A stretch of DNA of 7,696 bases from the NCBI GenBank assembly GCA_013349695.1, contig DUZD01000243.1, forward strand, positions 1-7,696, written 5' to 3'. Under the pieces are notes generated by a model, which did no database searches, was not told where the DNA came from, and saw nothing but the letters and a program-made list of their open reading frames with translations. Made by a program: the position numbers and the translations under genes. Every line of letters starts with the position of its first letter. The stretch's first letter is position 1. Below, piece by piece: positions 6,610 through 7,696 of the stretch. The DNA comes from Rhodospirillaceae bacterium (GTDB taxonomy: Bacteria > Pseudomonadota > Alphaproteobacteria > Rhodospirillales > 2-02-FULL-58-16).

Positions 6610-7236
6610 ATGCTCCGTTTCTTACTAGGTTTAGTGTTTTTAGCGATCCTGCTGCCGGCCCGGCCGGCCTTCGCCGGCCACCATCCGCGGGAACAGCCCT
6701 TGAGTGAATACCCCTTGGTGGAAAAGGTGTGGGGCCAATCCGATGCCCCCGTCACCATGATCGAGTATTCTTCTCTCACTTGCCCCCACTGCATGGCTTT
6801 TCACCGCGACACCCTGCCCAAGATCAAGGAAGCCTACATCGACACCGGAAAGGTCAAGCTCATTTTTCGGGATTTCCCTTTGGGTTCCCCGGCCCTGGCG
6901 GCGGCGATGCTGGCCCGTTGCGCTCCGCCGGAGAGGTATTTCGGGATGATCGAGGCGCTGTTCCGCTCCCAAGAGATCTGGTCGAGCATGAATAATCCCT
7001 TGAAATACCTTGAACGTATCGCCCGTCTTGGCGGCATGTCGAAAAACGATGTCGAAGCTTGCATGAGCAATGAAGCCTTGATGAAGGCGATACAGGCAAA
7101 AGCCGCGGCGGGTGAAAAAGAACACGGGATCCGTGCCACGCCCACCTTCGTCATCGAAGGCGAAAAGGTGTCGGGCAACCTCCCGTTCGAGGATTTCCGG
7201 GTCATCCTCGACAAGGCTGTGGCGAAAAAACAATAG
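6610..7236 (+). CDS. DsbA-family periplasmic thiol:disulfide protein
   Basis: The protein has 208 residues with a clear signal peptide (LRFLLGLVFLAILLP, cleavage probable after AFA at residue 22), so it acts in the periplasm. The thioredoxin-fold active site is TCPHC, with cysteines 58 and 61 in the classic DsbA CPHC arrangement. The cis-proline loop is ATPTFVIEGEKVSG (Pro178). The segment between them, about 80-165, is the inserted helical domain of DsbA-like proteins. The expected role is oxidation (or, in DsbG/BdbD-like relatives, other redox handling) of cysteines in exported proteins. Two further Cys (104 and 151) lie in the helical insert. The AAGGAGGAG sequence is one of the best ribosome-binding sites in the window. 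The stop at 7234-7236 is only 12 bp before a MITE-like element. Which DsbA subfamily it belongs to cannot be settled by eye. Confidence 0.93.
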   Translation: MLRFLLGLVFLAILLPARPAFAGHHPREQPLSEYPLVEKVWGQSDAPVTMIEYSSLTCPHCMAFHRDTLPKIKEAYIDTGKVKLIFRDFPLGSPALAAAMLARCAPPERYFGMIEALFRSQEIWSSMNNPLKYLERIARLGGMSKNDVEACMSNEALMKAIQAKAAAGEKEHGIRATPTFVIEGEKVSGNLPFEDFRVILDKAVAKKQ

Positions 7237-7248
7237 GCTTAAGGGCTA

Positions 7249-7281
7249 GTGTTCCGTCTCATCTATAAGGTGCCCATACGA
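7249..7281 (+). repeat. Left terminal inverted repeat of the MITE-like element
   Basis: The left end matches the reverse complement of 7582-7614 at 30 of 33 positions; mismatches are at element positions 4, 24 and 28. The core CCGTCTCATCTATAAGGT is identical in both ends. Confidence 0.85.
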
Positions 7282-7477
7282 TCGTTTTTCCCGTTTCCTC
7301 GGCAGGCTTGCGGGGAACCGTGGCGCCGGTGGCGCCGCGTAAGTCGCCGCAAGGCGCGCCGTCGATGCCGGCGCATCGTCAAGCGCTCCCGACGCCCCGG
7401 GGGGCCACCGGGGGGTGTCCCCCCGATTTTAAATGCGGGGGGCGCCCCCGCGGCCCCCGAGGGGACGGGAAAAACGA
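7282..7477. repeat. Internal 13-bp inverted repeat of the element
   Basis: TCGTTTTTCCCGT at 7282-7294 is the exact reverse complement of ACGGGAAAAACGA at 7465-7477. Between them lie a perfect hairpin (CGGGGGG-TGT-CCCCCCG, 7409-7425) and a 12-bp GC palindrome (GGGGGCGCCCCC, 7438-7449). The left arm directly continues the left terminal repeat. Confidence 0.75.
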
Positions 7478-7493
7478 CCCTTTGGGCGGCCCC

Positions 7494-7574
7494 GCAAGGC
7501 TTCCGGACGGCGTCGCGCGCCGTTTGTGGTGGACGGCCACCACGGCGCGACGCGCTCCTAGCCGGAAGCCTTGC
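7494..7574. repeat. Nested long hairpin in the right half of the element
   Basis: GCAAGGCTTCCGG (7494-7506) pairs exactly with CCGGAAGCCTTGC (7562-7574). Inside it, GCGTCGCG..GCCG (7510-7522) pairs imperfectly with CGGCGCGACGC (7543-7553), and a terminal stem GTGGTGG-ACGG-CCACCAC (7526-7543) closes the structure. Transcribed, this would form a stable stem of about 80 nucleotides. It may hinder or terminate read-through from the dsbA-family gene, although no T-run follows. Confidence 0.72.
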
Positions 7575-7581
7575 AGGGCCG

Positions 7582-7614
7582 TCGTACGGGTACCTTATAG
7601 ATGAGACGGAGCAC
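7582..7614 (-). repeat. Right terminal inverted repeat of the MITE-like element
   Basis: This is the inverted partner of 7249-7281. It carries GGAG at 7608-7611, nine bases before the smc TTG start. It also contains TATAGA (7596-7601), which could act as a weak outward -10 box with TTGCAG (7571-7576) at a long 19-bp spacing. Confidence 0.85.
7608..7611 (+). promoter_or_regulatory. Probable smc Shine-Dalgarno within the MITE end
   Basis: GGAG ends nine bases before the TTG at 7621. It is the only SD-like sequence in range and lies entirely within the right terminal inverted repeat. It decides for the TTG at 7621 over the adjacent one at 7624 only weakly. Confidence 0.5.
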
Positions 7615-7620
7615 TAAGCT

Positions 7621-7696
7621 TTGTTGTGTTTCAATAAGCTTCGGCTGTCCGGTTTCAAGTCCTTTGTCGATCCTACCGATGTGGTGATCGAACAGG
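7621..7696 (+). CDS. smc: Chromosome segregation protein SMC, N-terminal fragment
   Basis: The last 25 codons read LLCFNKLRLSGFKSFVDPTD and continue VVIEQ, matching the N-terminus of alphaproteobacterial SMC (typically M.RFTKLRL.GFKSFVDPT), the first strands of the ATPase head before the Walker A motif. SMC forms the ring-shaped condensin core that compacts and segregates chromosomes. The reading frame is closed by TAA at 7615-7617, and no ATG or GTG occurs before the conserved region, so the gene must start with TTG at 7621 (or 7624). TTG-TTG gives M-L-C-F, in register with the usual M-L/V-R-F. The gene continues past the right edge. Its start lies six bases after the MITE-like element. Confidence 0.9.
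   Translation, partial: MLCFNKLRLSGFKSFVDPTDVVIEQ

Larger units (their letters stand above)
7249..7614. mobile_element. MITE-like element, 366 bp, with TA flanks
   Basis: Terminal inverted repeats of 33 bp with three mismatches (30/33 identical) bound this segment: it starts GTGTTCCGTCTCATC and its other end, read inward, starts GTGCTCCGTCTCATC. TA lies directly outside both ends (7247-7248 and 7615-7616), as expected for the target duplication of IS630/Tc1/mariner-type transposition. No transposase is encoded, and the internal open frames are low-complexity products of GC-rich sequence. The interior is built of further inverted repeats, listed separately. I infer a non-autonomous element mobilised by an IS630-like transposase encoded elsewhere. 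It fills the space between the dsbA-family gene and smc. Confidence 0.78.

Noticed and set aside
7249..7617. Open frames inside the MITE-like element (122 and 98 codons)
   Set aside because: They arise from GC-rich inverted repeats, are Arg/Pro/Gly-rich, and include the terminal repeats themselves.

Overview
The window looks like a chromosomal segment of a GC-rich alphaproteobacterium, probably of the Rhodospirillales type. The best evidence is the right-hand gene order: mutY (minus), a DUF721/DciA-like gene, a periplasmic DsbA-family thioredoxin-fold gene and the first codons of smc (all plus). This is a familiar alphaproteobacterial neighbourhood, and each gene is recognisable from its motifs. 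The organism assignment is an inference from synteny and base composition.

Left part (1-4200), accessory. A membrane-anchored TPR-repeat protein runs off the left edge on the minus strand (1-860). A 333-bp divergent gap follows, then a plus-strand DUF6398-like gene (1194-2342). Facing it on the minus strand is a small, partly decayed operon. It reads from right to left: the 3' remnant of an unrecognised gene (4193-4035), a SEC-C zinc-motif protein (4035-3541), a UPF0149/YecA-like protein (3531-2884), and a broken gene (2887-2348) whose reading frame changes twice. The functions of these genes are not known to me. Their grouping and partial decay suggest a horizontally acquired module.

Right part (4326-7696), housekeeping. 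apt (adenine salvage) and mutY (repair of oxidised-guanine mispairs) converge and overlap by 29 bp. mutY diverges from the DUF721 gene across 51 bp. The dsbA-family gene has its own well-formed promoter and Shine-Dalgarno sequence.

The most striking structure is a 366-bp non-coding element (7249-7614) between dsbA and smc. It has 33-bp imperfect terminal inverted repeats, is flanked by TA on both sides, and is packed with internal inverted repeats: a MITE-like element. It ends 6 bp before the smc start codon. The only plausible smc Shine-Dalgarno lies inside its right terminal repeat, so the element appears to have become the translation-initiation region of an important gene. I did not find a convincing complete new defence or metabolic system. 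The SEC-C/UPF0149/DUF6398 cluster is the nearest candidate for undescribed biology.
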